A stretch of 64,000 bases of DNA, from positions 1-64,000 of the forward strand of contig NZ_LGKN01000006.1 of assembly GCF_001306175.1 (NCBI RefSeq), in the 5' to 3' direction. The notes under the pieces are model-generated. The model was not told where the DNA came from, searched no databases, and saw only the letters and a program-made list of their open reading frames with translations. The stretch's first letter is position 1; the number at the start of each line of letters is the position of its first letter. Below are positions 10,751-20,526 of the stretch, one piece after another. A program made the position numbers and the translations under genes. Origin of the DNA: Ardenticatena maritima (GTDB taxonomy: Bacteria > Chloroflexota > Anaerolineae > Ardenticatenales > Ardenticatenaceae).

Positions 10751-13570
10751 TCACTTGAAGAACAATTTTTCGGGATGCAACCAGCGTTCCGCCAAGGGGG
10801 GCAAATCACGGGCGGGACCATAGACGATTTCGCATTCAGGAAGGGCGTTGAGGAAGTGTTGCCCGTAGGCTTTGCTTGCCACACGCCCATCGAAAATGGC
10901 GACAATGCCATGGTCGTCCTGGCTGCGAATGAGACGCCCAAACCCCTGGCGAAAGCGCAAAATCGTTTGCGGGATGGTGTACTGGTAAAAGGCGTTTTCG
11001 TAGGTTTCAGCACGCGCTTCGATAATCGGCTCACTGGGCACCGGAAACGGCAAGCGTGTGATGACCAGACAACTCAGCGCCTCACCGGGGATGTCCACAC
11101 CTTCCCAAAAACTTTGTGTGCCCAACAAGACCGTGCGCTCCGCCACCTTGAATTGTTCAATCAGCGTATGCCGCGAGCCGTCAAAGTATTGCGCGATGAC
11201 GGTAATCTCCTCACGCGCGAGGGGGTCGGCAACGGCTTCGTAGAGGCGGCGCAATTGCGTTTTGCTGGTGCAGAGCACCAACATGCGCCCTTGTGTGGCG
11301 CGCGCCAAATCCATGACGGATTGCGCCAGTGCGCGCGCGTAGTTGGGGCTGTTTGGTTCCGGCAGGTCGGTTGCCACATAGACCAAGGCCATTTCGCGGT
11401 AGTTGAAAGGCGAGCCAACCGCCAATTCTGCCGCATGGGGAACACCGAGGCGGTCGCGAATGTACTGGAAGCCGCCATCGCTTTGCAGGGTGGCGGACGT
11501 GAGCACCACACTGCGCCGCTTGCCAAACAGGTTCTCGCTGAGCATGTTGCCCACATGCAGAGGGGCGCGGTTGAGTTCGAGGCGGTTCCAGCGTGTGTTG
11601 ACCCGCACCCAACAGACGTCGTTGGCGTCGGGGGCGATGACGATGCGGCGCAAGTTGAGCGCCAATGTGTCCAGTTGGGTATGGGTGACGTAGAGCATGT
11701 TCAACAGAAGCGACCAGCGGTCCAGGTCCAGGTCTTCGATGAGCATGTTGAGGCTGCTGGTCAGGCGGTCAATGCCCTGCATGACACGTGTGAGCGTGTC
11801 GGCGGCTTCCTCGGCGTCCTGCGCGGCGTGGTGCCAGGCGGCGGTTTCGCGAATGTCGGGCAGCAGGCGGATTTTCGCGTCGTATTCGCCACGGCGCGGC
11901 GTGTGCGGCTGGATGGCGAGTTCGACCGATTCGAACATGCGATCAAGGTGGTTGGCGGCTTGTTGGACGCCCTGCATGAGTTCTTCGGTCAGGCGGCGCA
12001 AGGGTGCTTTCTGTTCTTCGGGCAACACCGTTTTGTCTTCGCGCAAGAGCCGCGCCAACGCGCGGAAGACGCCGGGAGCGCCATGTTGCGGCTGGGCAAT
12101 CAAGCCGCGCAGAAATTCGCGCGTTTCGGCGGCGTCTATGCGCCCGCCAAAATGCTCGGTGGCGCGGTCTTCCAGGTGGTGGGCTTCATCTACGATGACG
12201 TAGCGATGTTCTGGCAAAATGGCGTTATCCATCGCGGCGTCGGCAAGCAGCAAGGCATGGTTGATGACGACGATATGCGCGCCCTGCGCCTGCGCCCGTG
12301 CGCGGTAGAAGAAGCAATCGGTATGCGGACCACACCCCAGCGAGCGGCAGGCGTGCTGGTCGGCGCAGATGTATGGCCAGTACTTCTGTTCGTCGCGCTG
12401 GATAAGCAGTTCGCTGCGGTCGCCTGTGGTGGTTTGCGGCAACCAGACGAGTACGCGGGCGATGAGCCGCGCTTCGGCTTCGGTGAAACGCTCGCGCTGC
12501 AAGTAGTCGCGGAAGCGGCGCGGGCAGATGTAGTTGGCGCGCCCTTTCAGCAGTGCAATGCGGAAGGGCTTGTCGAAGGCTTGTTGCAAGCGCGGCAAAT
12601 CTTTGTGGAAGAGTTGTTCCTGCAAATTGATGGTGTTGGTGGAGATGATGACCGGTTCTTGCGCCTGCACAGCATGTTCAACCGCCGGTAGCAGGTAGGC
12701 AAGCGATTTCCCTGTGCCTGTGCCGGCTTCCACCAGCAGGTGCTGCCCACGGTTGAAGGCCTGCGCCACGGCTTTCATCATCGCAACCTGTTGAGGGCGC
12801 GGCTCAAACGTCTCGAATGTTTGCGCCAGTGGTCCATCGGGGGCGAAAAACTGTTCCAGGCGGGCGATGTCAAGCACCGGCGGCGCGCCCTCGCGAAAGG
12901 TGAGCGCGGGCGGAATGGGCGGCAGTTCGCGCACCTTGCGCGGACCGCCTTCCCCCACCCCTTGCCGACGCAAGGCGGCGGCGAAGAAAGAGCGCAAGCG
13001 CCAATCGCTGCGTTGCGCCACAGCGACGATGGCGTGCAGAACGTCGGGCGGCAAGCGCCAGGCGCGTTCCCACAACGCCAGAAAGAGTTGGCGCGACATG
13101 TCGGCGTCATCCAGGGCGCGGTGGCGCGTGGGAAACTCGATCCCCAGATATTCAGCCAACTTCCCCAGGCTATAGCGCGGCGCATTGGGGAGCAAAATGC
13201 CCGCCAATTCAAACGTATCAACGCCAATAGCGCCTTGCAACGCTCCATTGGCTTGCAGAAAACGCAAATCGAAGTTGATGTTGTGCCCCACCACGGGGTA
13301 GTAGCCGACAAATTGTTCCAGGTCGGGCAGGACGGCTTCAAGCGGCGGCGCGTCGGCCACGTCTTCCTGGGTGATGCCCGTCAGGTTGATGGTGTTGCGG
13401 GCGAGTTTGCGGTAGGGGTTGACGAAGGTTTGAAACGTGTCCAGGATTTCGTCTTCTTCACCAGGCTGGTCGGCAACGCGAAATTTGACGGCTCCAATCT
13501 CGATGATGCGGTCGTTTTCGGGGTCCAAGCCTGTCGTTTCAAGGTCAAGCGCGACGTAGATACGTCCCAT
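10751..13570 (-). CDS. dinG: DinG-family ATP-dependent helicase with N-terminal DEDD exonuclease domain
   Basis: The product combines a 3'-5' exonuclease of the DnaQ type with a superfamily 2 XPD/DinG helicase, as in Gram-positive DinG. Exo motifs are DLETTGLDPEND near the start, HNINFDLRFL and HRALDDADMS. The helicase has the Walker A EAGTGTGKSLAYLLP, DEAHHLEDRA as motif II and GVDIPGEALSCLVITRLPF near the C terminus. Four cysteines in a CP...C(x6)C(x4)C-like arrangement around CADQHACRSLGCGPHTDC suggest the DinG iron-sulfur cluster. I use ATG at 13570 (939 residues), 10 bases after AAAGGTAG; a TTG at 13579 has poor spacing. Likely role: unwinding damaged or R-loop DNA. Confidence 0.93.
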   Translation of the reverse strand: MGRIYVALDLETTGLDPENDRIIEIGAVKFRVADQPGEEDEILDTFQTFVNPYRKLARNTINLTGITQEDVADAPPLEAVLPDLEQFVGYYPVVGHNINFDLRFLQANGALQGAIGVDTFELAGILLPNAPRYSLGKLAEYLGIEFPTRHRALDDADMSRQLFLALWERAWRLPPDVLHAIVAVAQRSDWRLRSFFAAALRRQGVGEGGPRKVRELPPIPPALTFREGAPPVLDIARLEQFFAPDGPLAQTFETFEPRPQQVAMMKAVAQAFNRGQHLLVEAGTGTGKSLAYLLPAVEHAVQAQEPVIISTNTINLQEQLFHKDLPRLQQAFDKPFRIALLKGRANYICPRRFRDYLQRERFTEAEARLIARVLVWLPQTTTGDRSELLIQRDEQKYWPYICADQHACRSLGCGPHTDCFFYRARAQAQGAHIVVINHALLLADAAMDNAILPEHRYVIVDEAHHLEDRATEHFGGRIDAAETREFLRGLIAQPQHGAPGVFRALARLLREDKTVLPEEQKAPLRRLTEELMQGVQQAANHLDRMFESVELAIQPHTPRRGEYDAKIRLLPDIRETAAWHHAAQDAEEAADTLTRVMQGIDRLTSSLNMLIEDLDLDRWSLLLNMLYVTHTQLDTLALNLRRIVIAPDANDVCWVRVNTRWNRLELNRAPLHVGNMLSENLFGKRRSVVLTSATLQSDGGFQYIRDRLGVPHAAELAVGSPFNYREMALVYVATDLPEPNSPNYARALAQSVMDLARATQGRMLVLCTSKTQLRRLYEAVADPLAREEITVIAQYFDGSRHTLIEQFKVAERTVLLGTQSFWEGVDIPGEALSCLVITRLPFPVPSEPIIEARAETYENAFYQYTIPQTILRFRQGFGRLIRSQDDHGIVAIFDGRVASKAYGQHFLNALPECEIVYGPARDLPPLAERWLHPEKLFFK

Positions 13571-13674
13571 TTTCGGCAACTACCTTTCTAGCACTGTTCG
13601 GTCGGCTGGTTGTGAGGCGAGATTATAGATGAAGGTGGGCATTTCTGAAAGCAGATGCGCGAGGCATGCATGGT

Positions 13675-15393
13675 TCACGGCGTAGTTGCCCACAACGCCG
13701 CCACAGTGTCAAGCGTCAACGGCGACGGCGGCGGAATGCGGCGGGCAGCGAGCAAACGCGCCAGCGGCGGGGCTTCCAAGCCCCACTCGGCAAGCCGCTC
13801 ATGCTGAATGAAGAGGTCGCGCGGGGTGGTGTCGGCAACCAGACGCCCCGCATGCAAGACCAGCACGCGCTCCGCCAGGGCGCCCACCAGCGCCATGTCG
13901 TGTGTGATGAGCAGGATGGTATGCCCCTCGGCGTGCAGGCGGCGCATGTGGTCGGCGAGGATGGCGGTGTAGTGGGCGTCCAGCCCGGTGGTGGGTTCGT
14001 CAAGCACCCAGATGGGGGGGCGCATTGCCCAGACTGCGGCGACCGTCACGAGCCGCCGAAGCCCGTAGCCCAGCACGGCGGGCGGCACGTCGGCGTAGAC
14101 GTGCAAGCCAAAGCGCTGTAAGGCGTCGTCTACGCGGCGGGCGGTCTCGGACGCCGATACGCCGAGGTTGCGCAAACCGAAGGCGATTTCTTCGCGCACG
14201 GTGGGGGCGAAAATCTGATGGTCGGGGTTTTGGAAGACGTAGCCCACCATGCGCGCCAGGAATGAGACGGGGTGCGCGTGGGTTTCGTGCCCCATGACGC
14301 GCACACGCCCCTGCTGGGGTTTCAGCAAGCCGTTCAGATGGCGGGCGAGCGTGCTTTTGCCGCTTCCATTTGCACCAACGAGTGCCACGAATTGCCCTTG
14401 CGGCAAGGTACACGAGACTTCTTGCAAGGCGGGCACGGGGACGGTTTCCTGTTCGTAGGCAAAGGAAACGTGTTCGATTTCGACGGCGGGGGGTGCAGTG
14501 CGCGCCGGCGGCACAGGCGGCGCGACCACGCGGCGCGGGGCGGGAAGCGCCTGCGCGGCTTCTTCCACATGGAGACAGAGCGGCACGTCCAGCCCGTGCG
14601 CCCGCAGGCGGGCGGTGAGAGCCGCCATTTGCGGCACGGGGACGCCGTGCGCTTCCAGCAGGTGGACGTGGGCAAAGACTTCGCGCGGCGTGCCGTCCAG
14701 CCGGAGCCGCCCATCGGCGACAACGAGCACGCGGTCCGCCCAGCGCGCCACAAATTCAGCATGTTGCTCGATGAGCAGAATGGTGACGCCGTGCCGCGTG
14801 CGCAAGCGTTCCAGCAACGCCATGACCGTGCGGCGTCCCACGGGGTCAAGTCCGCCGAGCGGCTCATCCAGTACGAGGATGGGGGGGCGCATTGCCAGCA
14901 CAGCGGCGATAGCCAGACGCTTCTGCTGACCGCCCGAAAGTTGCCACGGGGGACGTTCTTCCAGCCCTTGCAACCCCACATCGGCAAGGATTGCGGCAAG
15001 GCGGCGTTCGATTTCATCCGGGGGAAGCGCCAGCCCTTCCAGCCCAAACGCGATTTCGTCGGCGACGGTCATGTTGAACAATTGCTGGTCGGGCGACTGG
15101 AAGACCAAGCCCACGTCGGTGCTCATGTGTGCAGGTGGGGTGTGCGCCACATCGCGCCCATTGACGCGCGCCACGCCTTGCAGGGTGCCGCCTGTCATAT
15201 GGGGCGCAAGCGCGGCGAGAATGTACGCCAGCGTGGTTTTTCCGCCGCCCGTAGGGCCGAGCAGGGCAACACGTGCGCCGGGTTCAACCTGCAGCGAAAG
15301 CCCCTGATACACGCGGACGGGGTCGCCGTTGTGTATCAGGGGCGGGTACGCGAACGTCAGATCGCGCAGAGCGATGGCCGGCTGTTCACTCAT
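13675..15393 (-). CDS. ECF transporter, fused double ATPase (A plus A' components)
   Basis: Two ABC ATPase domains lie in one 572-residue chain, so it can replace the EcfA1/EcfA2 heterodimer that powers vitamin or metal uptake. Domain 1 has Walker A LLGPTGGGKTT, signature LSGGQQKRLAIA and Walker B ILVLDEPLGGLD. Domain 2 has Walker A VGANGSGKST, a much altered signature region (VLGYGLRRLVTVAAVWA in place of LSGGQ-x-R) and Walker B WVLDEPTTGLD. The domain 2 signature is divergent, so one ATP site may be inactive. The ATG at 15393 overlaps the S-component stop (ATGAGTGA), implying translational coupling. No T component is nearby. Confidence 0.9.
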   Translation of the reverse strand: MSEQPAIALRDLTFAYPPLIHNGDPVRVYQGLSLQVEPGARVALLGPTGGGKTTLAYILAALAPHMTGGTLQGVARVNGRDVAHTPPAHMSTDVGLVFQSPDQQLFNMTVADEIAFGLEGLALPPDEIERRLAAILADVGLQGLEERPPWQLSGGQQKRLAIAAVLAMRPPILVLDEPLGGLDPVGRRTVMALLERLRTRHGVTILLIEQHAEFVARWADRVLVVADGRLRLDGTPREVFAHVHLLEAHGVPVPQMAALTARLRAHGLDVPLCLHVEEAAQALPAPRRVVAPPVPPARTAPPAVEIEHVSFAYEQETVPVPALQEVSCTLPQGQFVALVGANGSGKSTLARHLNGLLKPQQGRVRVMGHETHAHPVSFLARMVGYVFQNPDHQIFAPTVREEIAFGLRNLGVSASETARRVDDALQRFGLHVYADVPPAVLGYGLRRLVTVAAVWAMRPPIWVLDEPTTGLDAHYTAILADHMRRLHAEGHTILLITHDMALVGALAERVLVLHAGRLVADTTPRDLFIQHERLAEWGLEAPPLARLLAARRIPPPSPLTLDTVAALWATTP

Positions 15394-15913
15394 TGGCGCG
15401 GAACCGAGCCAGCGGCGGGTAGGCGCGTTGCACAAGAATGACGAGCGGAATGGCAACGATGCCGCCGCCTACGTTTTGAAGCAGGTTGGGCACCACTTCG
15501 GCGGTGGCTTGCGCCGGTCCACCCCAGCCGAACGCCGCGCCGAAAAATTCACCCACAAAGTAGATGCCTGCCATGGCGATGGTGCCGCCCAACCAGCCAA
15601 CAAGCATTTTGTTCAGCGGCGCGCCGTGAACGCGGTCGTAGAGATAGCCCGCCAAAAAGCCTTGCAAGCCGTGCGCCAGGAACGTGAGCGGCGCAAATGA
15701 GGCGTAGCCCAGCGAAATATCCGCCAGCGCTGTGCCCAAACCGCCCGCAATCAAGCCCATCCAGGGGCCAAAGGCGAAGGCGATAAAGTAAATCGCCACG
15801 TCCGAAAAGTTGAAGAAGCCTTGCCCAACAGGTACGACGACAAAGCGAGTGACCACCATCACAAGCGCCGTCAGGACGCCAGCCAGCGCGATGAAACGCG
15901 GATTGGTACGCAT
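15386..15913 (-). CDS. ECF transporter S component (substrate-binding membrane protein)
   Basis: This 175-residue, five-to-six-pass membrane protein resembles the PF07155 group of S components: FNFSDVAIYFIAFAFGPWMG, then GLGTALADISLGYASFAPLT and HGLQGFLAGYL. S components capture a vitamin or related substrate for the ECF module; the substrate cannot be read from sequence. I choose ATG at 15913, which is 4-8 bases after GGAGGGG, rather than an upstream GTG. It overlaps the ATPase gene that follows. No riboswitch precedes it because the upstream membrane protease gene ends only 17 bases away. Confidence 0.82.
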   Translation of the reverse strand: MRTNPRFIALAGVLTALVMVVTRFVVVPVGQGFFNFSDVAIYFIAFAFGPWMGLIAGGLGTALADISLGYASFAPLTFLAHGLQGFLAGYLYDRVHGAPLNKMLVGWLGGTIAMAGIYFVGEFFGAAFGWGGPAQATAEVVPNLLQNVGGGIVAIPLVILVQRAYPPLARFRANE

Positions 15914-15930
15914 ATCTCCCCTCCTCTGTC

Positions 15931-16704
15931 TCACGAAAATGAAAACCGACCTCGCAACCCACCAACAATGAGGATGCCGATATTGAACAACAACAAGATG
16001 GGAACGTCAACCAAAATGGTGATGGAAAAGGCGAAGATGAGATACCACCCCAGTGAAACGAGCAGCCAGAGCAAGAAGGCGGGAACGTTGGGTCCACGCA
16101 AGCCAAATATCAGCAGGAAGGTGAACAACGCCACCCAAAAGAAGGCGCGTCGCCATTCCACGCGGTCGCTTTCACTCGGCACCATGGCATTGCTCACGCT
16201 AAACAGAATGTAGAACCAGAGCGGCGCGTCGGGCACGGATTGGATGCGGTGAACTTCTTGCCAAAACAGTGCGAGCATATCACGCCAGGTGATGGTTTCT
16301 TCAAAGAAGAGGAAAGGCCATGTCATGCCAAAGATGCGTGTGGCAATTGTGACAACCACCACCGTCCCGACGAAGAGCGGCGCCAAGCCAACCAGCGCGC
16401 TGCGAATGGGGTCGCTTTTGCGCACGAGCACATGCCCCATGACGAGTTGCCCATTCTCGAAGCGGGGGATGAGTGAAAAGCCGGACGTGGGGACGCGCAT
16501 GAGTTTCGCCATGAACCAGTGGCTGGTTTCGTGCAAGAGCGTCCCCGGCAGGAGCACCAGGGCGTAGAGGTAGTAGGCGGCGCGTTCGCTGTTGGTGAGC
16601 AAGTAGAAAAAGGTGAGAATGGCGCGCGTGGTCGCGCGATCCAGCGCCAGGAAAAGGAAGAGCATGAGCAAGAACACCAACCCGAACGCCAGCAAGCCGT
16701 TCAT
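15931..16704 (-). CDS. membrane protein with HExxH, M50-like metalloprotease
   Basis: The 257-residue protein is strongly hydrophobic, with about 6 transmembrane segments. GTLLHETSHWFMAKLM carries HETSH at about residues 58-62, inside or next to a membrane helix as in site-2 proteases, followed by FENGQLVMGHVLVRKSDPIRSALVGLAPLFVG, where an S2P-like second region might supply the third ligand. The typical LDG motif is not seen, so a non-canonical or inactive member is possible. Its ATG overlaps the coaX stop by 4 bases (ATGA), so the two are co-translated. Confidence 0.65.
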   Translation of the reverse strand: MNGLLAFGLVFLLMLFLFLALDRATTRAILTFFYLLTNSERAAYYLYALVLLPGTLLHETSHWFMAKLMRVPTSGFSLIPRFENGQLVMGHVLVRKSDPIRSALVGLAPLFVGTVVVVTIATRIFGMTWPFLFFEETITWRDMLALFWQEVHRIQSVPDAPLWFYILFSVSNAMVPSESDRVEWRRAFFWVALFTFLLIFGLRGPNVPAFLLWLLVSLGWYLIFAFSITILVDVPILLLFNIGILIVGGLRGRFSFS

Positions 16705-17474
16705 GAGCCGTGGTGCCGCTTCCAGATTTCGTACAGCCCATCCACGGTCAGCGCCTGGTCAACAACGGTGATACAGGCGGTATGTTCCGCCATGGCTTCG
16801 GCAAGCCCACCGGTGGCAATCACAGTCGGTTGCGCACCCAATTCGGCGGTAATACGCGCGACAATGCCTTCAATCAGCGAGGCGTACCCCCACATGAGCC
16901 CGCTTTGCATGGCGGTCGCGCTGGTGTTGCCAATGACACGGGGCGGGAAGACAAAATCCACCTTGAAGAGGCGCGCCGCACGCGAAAAAAGCGCCGACGC
17001 CGAGAGTTGCAAGCCGGGCGCAATCACCCCGCCGATGTACGCCCCTTCGGGCGACACCACGTCGAACGTGGTTGCTGTGCCCAGGTCAATGACGATGGCG
17101 GGCGCGCCGTACCGTTTCACCGCTGCGACGGCATTCACCAGGCGGTCGGCGCCCACTTCGGCGGGGTTGGGCACTTGTACGGGAATACCGATGTCAATCT
17201 CGGCGCTGACAATGAGCGGCTCGGTGTGCAGATAGCGGCGCACCATTTCACTCACGGCGGCGGTGGCAGGCGGCACAACCGAGGAGATGATGCAATGCCG
17301 CAGTTCGGCAAGGCGATACCCACGCAACGCCAAAAACCGCTCGACAAGCACGCCCCATTCGTCGGCGGTGCGGTCGTGGTCGGTGACGGCGCGCCAGTCG
17401 GCGACCAGCGCGCCGTTTTCATCGAAAATGCCAAATTTGGCATGCGTGTTGCCGATGTCCACTGCCAGCAACAT
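16701..17474 (-). CDS. coaX: type III pantothenate kinase
   Basis: CoaX phosphorylates pantothenate, the first step of coenzyme A synthesis, in the ASKHA fold. The 257-residue protein begins MLLAVDIGNTHAKFGIFDENG (phosphate-1 motif), then GADRLVNAVAA, DLGTATTFDVVSPEGAYIGGVIAPGL and ATGGLAEAMAEH. I prefer ATG at 17474 because GAGGTG sits 6 bases upstream; an ATG further up would need translation through the guaB stop. It follows guaB by 15 bases and overlaps the next membrane protein, so a punA-guaB-coaX transcript is likely. Confidence 0.94.
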   Translation of the reverse strand: MLLAVDIGNTHAKFGIFDENGALVADWRAVTDHDRTADEWGVLVERFLALRGYRLAELRHCIISSVVPPATAAVSEMVRRYLHTEPLIVSAEIDIGIPVQVPNPAEVGADRLVNAVAAVKRYGAPAIVIDLGTATTFDVVSPEGAYIGGVIAPGLQLSASALFSRAARLFKVDFVFPPRVIGNTSATAMQSGLMWGYASLIEGIVARITAELGAQPTVIATGGLAEAMAEHTACITVVDQALTVDGLYEIWKRHHGS

Positions 17475-17488
17475 GGCCTGCACCTCGT

Positions 17489-18919
17489 TCACAAGACTTC
17501 GACGTCGTGCGGCTTGCTTTCCTGCATGCCCGCGAGTGTGATGGGCACAAATTCGGCGTTGGCTTGCAACTCAGGGATGGTGTAGGCGCCGGCATAACTC
17601 AGCCCACTCCGCAAGCCCCCCACCAACTGGCGCACAATGTCCACCACACTGCCGCGGTAGGGCACCATGGCTTCCACGCCTTCGGGCACCACCTGTTCGA
17701 TGTCAATCTCGGCGCTGTCCTGGCGGCTCATCGTTGCGCCCAGGCTGGCCATGCCGCGCGTGACTTTGTAGCGCCGCCCCTGGCGCTGAACGATGCGCCC
17801 CGGGCTTTCGCGTGTGCCGGCAAAGAGACTGCCAATCATGACCGATTGCGCCCCGGCGGCGAGGGCTTTGGTGAGGTCGCCTGAGGTGCGAATGCCGCCA
17901 TCGGCAACGATGGGCACACCGTATTCGCGCGCGGCTTCACTGCATTCAATCACGGCGGAGAGTTGCGGCACGCCAAACCCCGTCACAATGCGCGTGATGC
18001 AAATTGAACCGGGACCAACCCCGACTTTGACGGCGTCCGCCCCCGCTTCAGCGAGGTCGCGCACGCCTTCGGCGGTCGCCACGTTGCCCGCCATGATGCG
18101 CACGTCTTCGCCATAGGTATCGCGCAACCATTTGAGCATGTCGAGCGCGTTGTCGCTGTGCCCATGCGCAATGTCAAGCACGAGGATATCCGCACCGGCG
18201 CGAATCAGCGCTTCGGCGCGTTCACGCTCGCCCCGCTTCACGCCAATCGCGGCGCCCACGCGCAAACGCCCTTTCTCATCTTTGGTCGCCTGCGGGTATT
18301 GGCGGCGTTTGACGATGTCCTTGGCGGTAATCAAGCCGTGGACGCGCCCGTTTTCGTCCACCAGGGGCAATTTTTCCACCTTGGCGCGATGCAAAATTTT
18401 GCGCGCTTCCTCCAACGAGGTTCCCGGTGGGGCGGTCACAAGGCGCTCGCGCGGCGTCATCAATTCCGCGACGGGGCGGGTTTCGTCGTCTTCAAAAAGA
18501 ATGTCGCGCGTGGTGAGGATGCCCAGCAAGTTGTCTTCGGCGTCCATCACCAGCAAACCGCCGCTTCCCCACTCGTCCATGAGGCGGCGGGCTTCTGCGA
18601 CGGTGGCGGTGGGCGCGATGCGGTACGGGTCTTCGACAACCAGGTTTTCGGCACGTTTGACGCGCAACACTTCGGCGACTTGCCGCTCAATCGTCATAAA
18701 ACGGTGGATGACGCCCAGACCGCCCAGGCGCGCCATGGTGATGGCCATTTCGCTTTCCGTCACGGTATCCATGTTGGCGCTGATGATGGGGATTGCCATC
18801 CGAATGCCGCGCACCAGGTCGGTGGACGTGTCCACGTCGCGGCGGGAGCGCACGGGTGAGCGACGTGGGACAAGCAAAACATCGTCGAATGTGAGTGCAT
18901 GTTGGTCTCGGATACGCAT
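17489..18919 (-). CDS. guaB: inosine-5'-monophosphate dehydrogenase
   Basis: IMPDH oxidises IMP to XMP, the committed step to GTP. The 476-residue protein starts [21 protein letters not shown] and has the usual pair of CBS domains around residues 95-205, the catalytic loop [15 protein letters not shown] and the [17 protein letters not shown] phosphate site and [10 protein letters not shown] flap region. ATG at 18919 has GGAGG 10 bases upstream; an upstream ATG at 18973 would overlap the purine nucleoside phosphorylase gene without a good binding site. The SICIT variant also occurs in human IMPDH, so it is not a defect. Confidence 0.96.
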   Translation of the reverse strand: MRIRDQHALTFDDVLLVPRRSPVRSRRDVDTSTDLVRGIRMAIPIISANMDTVTESEMAITMARLGGLGVIHRFMTIERQVAEVLRVKRAENLVVEDPYRIAPTATVAEARRLMDEWGSGGLLVMDAEDNLLGILTTRDILFEDDETRPVAELMTPRERLVTAPPGTSLEEARKILHRAKVEKLPLVDENGRVHGLITAKDIVKRRQYPQATKDEKGRLRVGAAIGVKRGERERAEALIRAGADILVLDIAHGHSDNALDMLKWLRDTYGEDVRIMAGNVATAEGVRDLAEAGADAVKVGVGPGSICITRIVTGFGVPQLSAVIECSEAAREYGVPIVADGGIRTSGDLTKALAAGAQSVMIGSLFAGTRESPGRIVQRQGRRYKVTRGMASLGATMSRQDSAEIDIEQVVPEGVEAMVPYRGSVVDIVRQLVGGLRSGLSYAGAYTIPELQANAEFVPITLAGMQESKPHDVEVL

Positions 18920-18969
18920 AGGCGGTTTGCCTCCGTTTGCTGCTTTTATCAACCAGCCAGGTACACGGG

Positions 18970-19827
18970 TCATGCGCCCAAACGCGCGACAATGCCGCGC
19001 ACCAGTTCGCGCAGGACGGCGGCGCGCTGGTTGCCAATCGCCACCACTTCTTCGTGCAGTTCCATCGGTTCGTCGCTTTCGCGCGGTTCGGTGATGACTT
19101 TGTTGGTGATGAGCGAAAACCCAAGCACCTTGACGCCCTGATGCCGCGCCACCACCACTTCGGGCACGGTGCTCATCCCGACCGCGTCGGCGCCAATGGC
19201 GCGCAAAAAGCGCAGTTCGGCGGGCGTCTCATAACTGGGACCACTCACCATGACGTAGACGCCATCGCGCAGGTCAATGCCTTGCTCGGCGGCCACCTCG
19301 TGCGCCAGACGGCGCAGGGTGGGGCTGTACGCGTTCGACAAATCGGGGAAGCGGGGTCCCAAGCGGTCATCGTTGGGACCAATCAGCGGGTGATGCCCAG
19401 CCATACCGGGGATGAAAATGTGATCGTTGATGCACATGATGTCGCCCACGTTGAAGGCGGGATTGATACCGCCGGCGGCGTTGGTCACAATCAGCGTCTC
19501 GATGCCCATCGTCGCCATCACACGCACGGGCAACGTCACGCGGTGCATTGAGTGCCCTTCATAGAAGTGAAAACGCCCCTGCATGACAACGACCGGCACA
19601 TTCGACAAACGCCCCAGCACCAGGCGGCCGGCATGCCCCGCCACGGTGCTTTGCGGAAATTGGGGGATGTCGCCGTAGGGGAACACGTGCGCACTCTCCA
19701 ACCCATCGCCCAAGCCCCCCAAGCCTGAACCGGCGATGATACCAACACGGGGGCGGTGTGGCGTGCGTTCCAAAATCCAGCGGGCAATCGCGCGGTAATC
19801 TTCAAACGTAAATGATGCTTCGTTCAT
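18970..19827 (-). CDS. punA: purine nucleoside phosphorylase, class I trimeric type
   Basis: This enzyme splits inosine or guanosine with phosphate for purine salvage. The 285-residue length fits the class I trimeric family. It shows [46 protein letters not shown] and the substrate loop [16 protein letters not shown], followed by [16 protein letters not shown]. The ATG at 19827 has GAGGAAG upstream. guaB follows closely, so salvage and GTP synthesis may be co-transcribed. Confidence 0.95.
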   Translation of the reverse strand: MNEASFTFEDYRAIARWILERTPHRPRVGIIAGSGLGGLGDGLESAHVFPYGDIPQFPQSTVAGHAGRLVLGRLSNVPVVVMQGRFHFYEGHSMHRVTLPVRVMATMGIETLIVTNAAGGINPAFNVGDIMCINDHIFIPGMAGHHPLIGPNDDRLGPRFPDLSNAYSPTLRRLAHEVAAEQGIDLRDGVYVMVSGPSYETPAELRFLRAIGADAVGMSTVPEVVVARHQGVKVLGFSLITNKVITEPRESDEPMELHEEVVAIGNQRAAVLRELVRGIVARLGA

Positions 19828-19876
19828 GGCAACTTCCTCGTTGTCTTCAAAATTGATTGGTTGTCAGACAGGCGAC

Positions 19877-20509
19877 CTACAAACGCGCCAGCAACTCGGC
19901 TTTCTTGCGCTCGAATTCTTCTTCGGTAATCAATCCGCGCTGGCGCAATTCCGCCAGGCGTTCAATCGCTGCAAAAACGTCATCTTCAAGTGTGCGGGGG
20001 GCGGCTTCCACTGTGCGGCTGGCGCCCGTGTGCAAATCGGTTTTGGCATTCAGCATGGCTTGTTTGAAGCGGACCGGGTGATGAATGCGCTCAAAGTGGT
20101 TGACGCCGATATCGCTTCCCGTGATGATGTGAATGTCGCCATAGCCCAGCATGCGCCCCAGCACAGATTGTTCCAACACGACATCGTTGACTTTTTCCAG
20201 CGAAGAGTCCGTCACCTGTTTGTTGAAGATGCCTTCCACTTTGAGCACACGCCGATTGGTGATGATGTAGCGTTCGTTATTCCACGCCACCAACACCAAC
20301 GCCAACCGCGCCAGAACAACCGCATCTGCCAGGAGCAAGACCAGCCATGAAGGGTTTTGTTGGGCTTGCCAGAGCACGATCGCAACAACGAAAATTCCCA
20401 GCGCCAACAGGCCGTACACCAATACCGCCCGCGCAATGACAATGGGGTGCTGGCGTGTTTCAAACAAAATGGTTTCGTCTTTGCCCAACAGTTCTTCGAT
20501 ATAGCCCAT
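19877..20509 (-). CDS. PH-domain membrane protein with C-terminal SHOCT motif
   Basis: Two membrane segments (about residues 26-48 and 54-73) are followed by a bacterial PH-like domain: NNERYIITNRRVLKVEGIFNKQVTDSS and LGYGDIHIITGS. The last 26 residues, LAELRQRGLITEEEFERKKA, match the SHOCT oligomerisation motif. Function is unknown, as for most YdbS-like proteins. ATG at 20509 has AAGGAGCG upstream. It sits between the purine gene and an Xer-like recombinase on the same strand. Confidence 0.78.
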   Translation of the reverse strand: MGYIEELLGKDETILFETRQHPIVIARAVLVYGLLALGIFVVAIVLWQAQQNPSWLVLLLADAVVLARLALVLVAWNNERYIITNRRVLKVEGIFNKQVTDSSLEKVNDVVLEQSVLGRMLGYGDIHIITGSDIGVNHFERIHHPVRFKQAMLNAKTDLHTGASRTVEAAPRTLEDDVFAAIERLAELRQRGLITEEEFERKKAELLARL

Positions 20510-20526
20510 AAACGGCGCTCCTTTCG

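Noticed and set aside
10685-12691. 668-codon open frame opposite dinG
   Set aside because: Codon-bias shadow of dinG, which has clear exonuclease and helicase motifs on the other strand.
17489-18919. SICIT in the IMPDH catalytic loop as a lost catalytic residue
   Set aside because: The same variant occurs in human IMPDH, so it is not evidence of inactivity.
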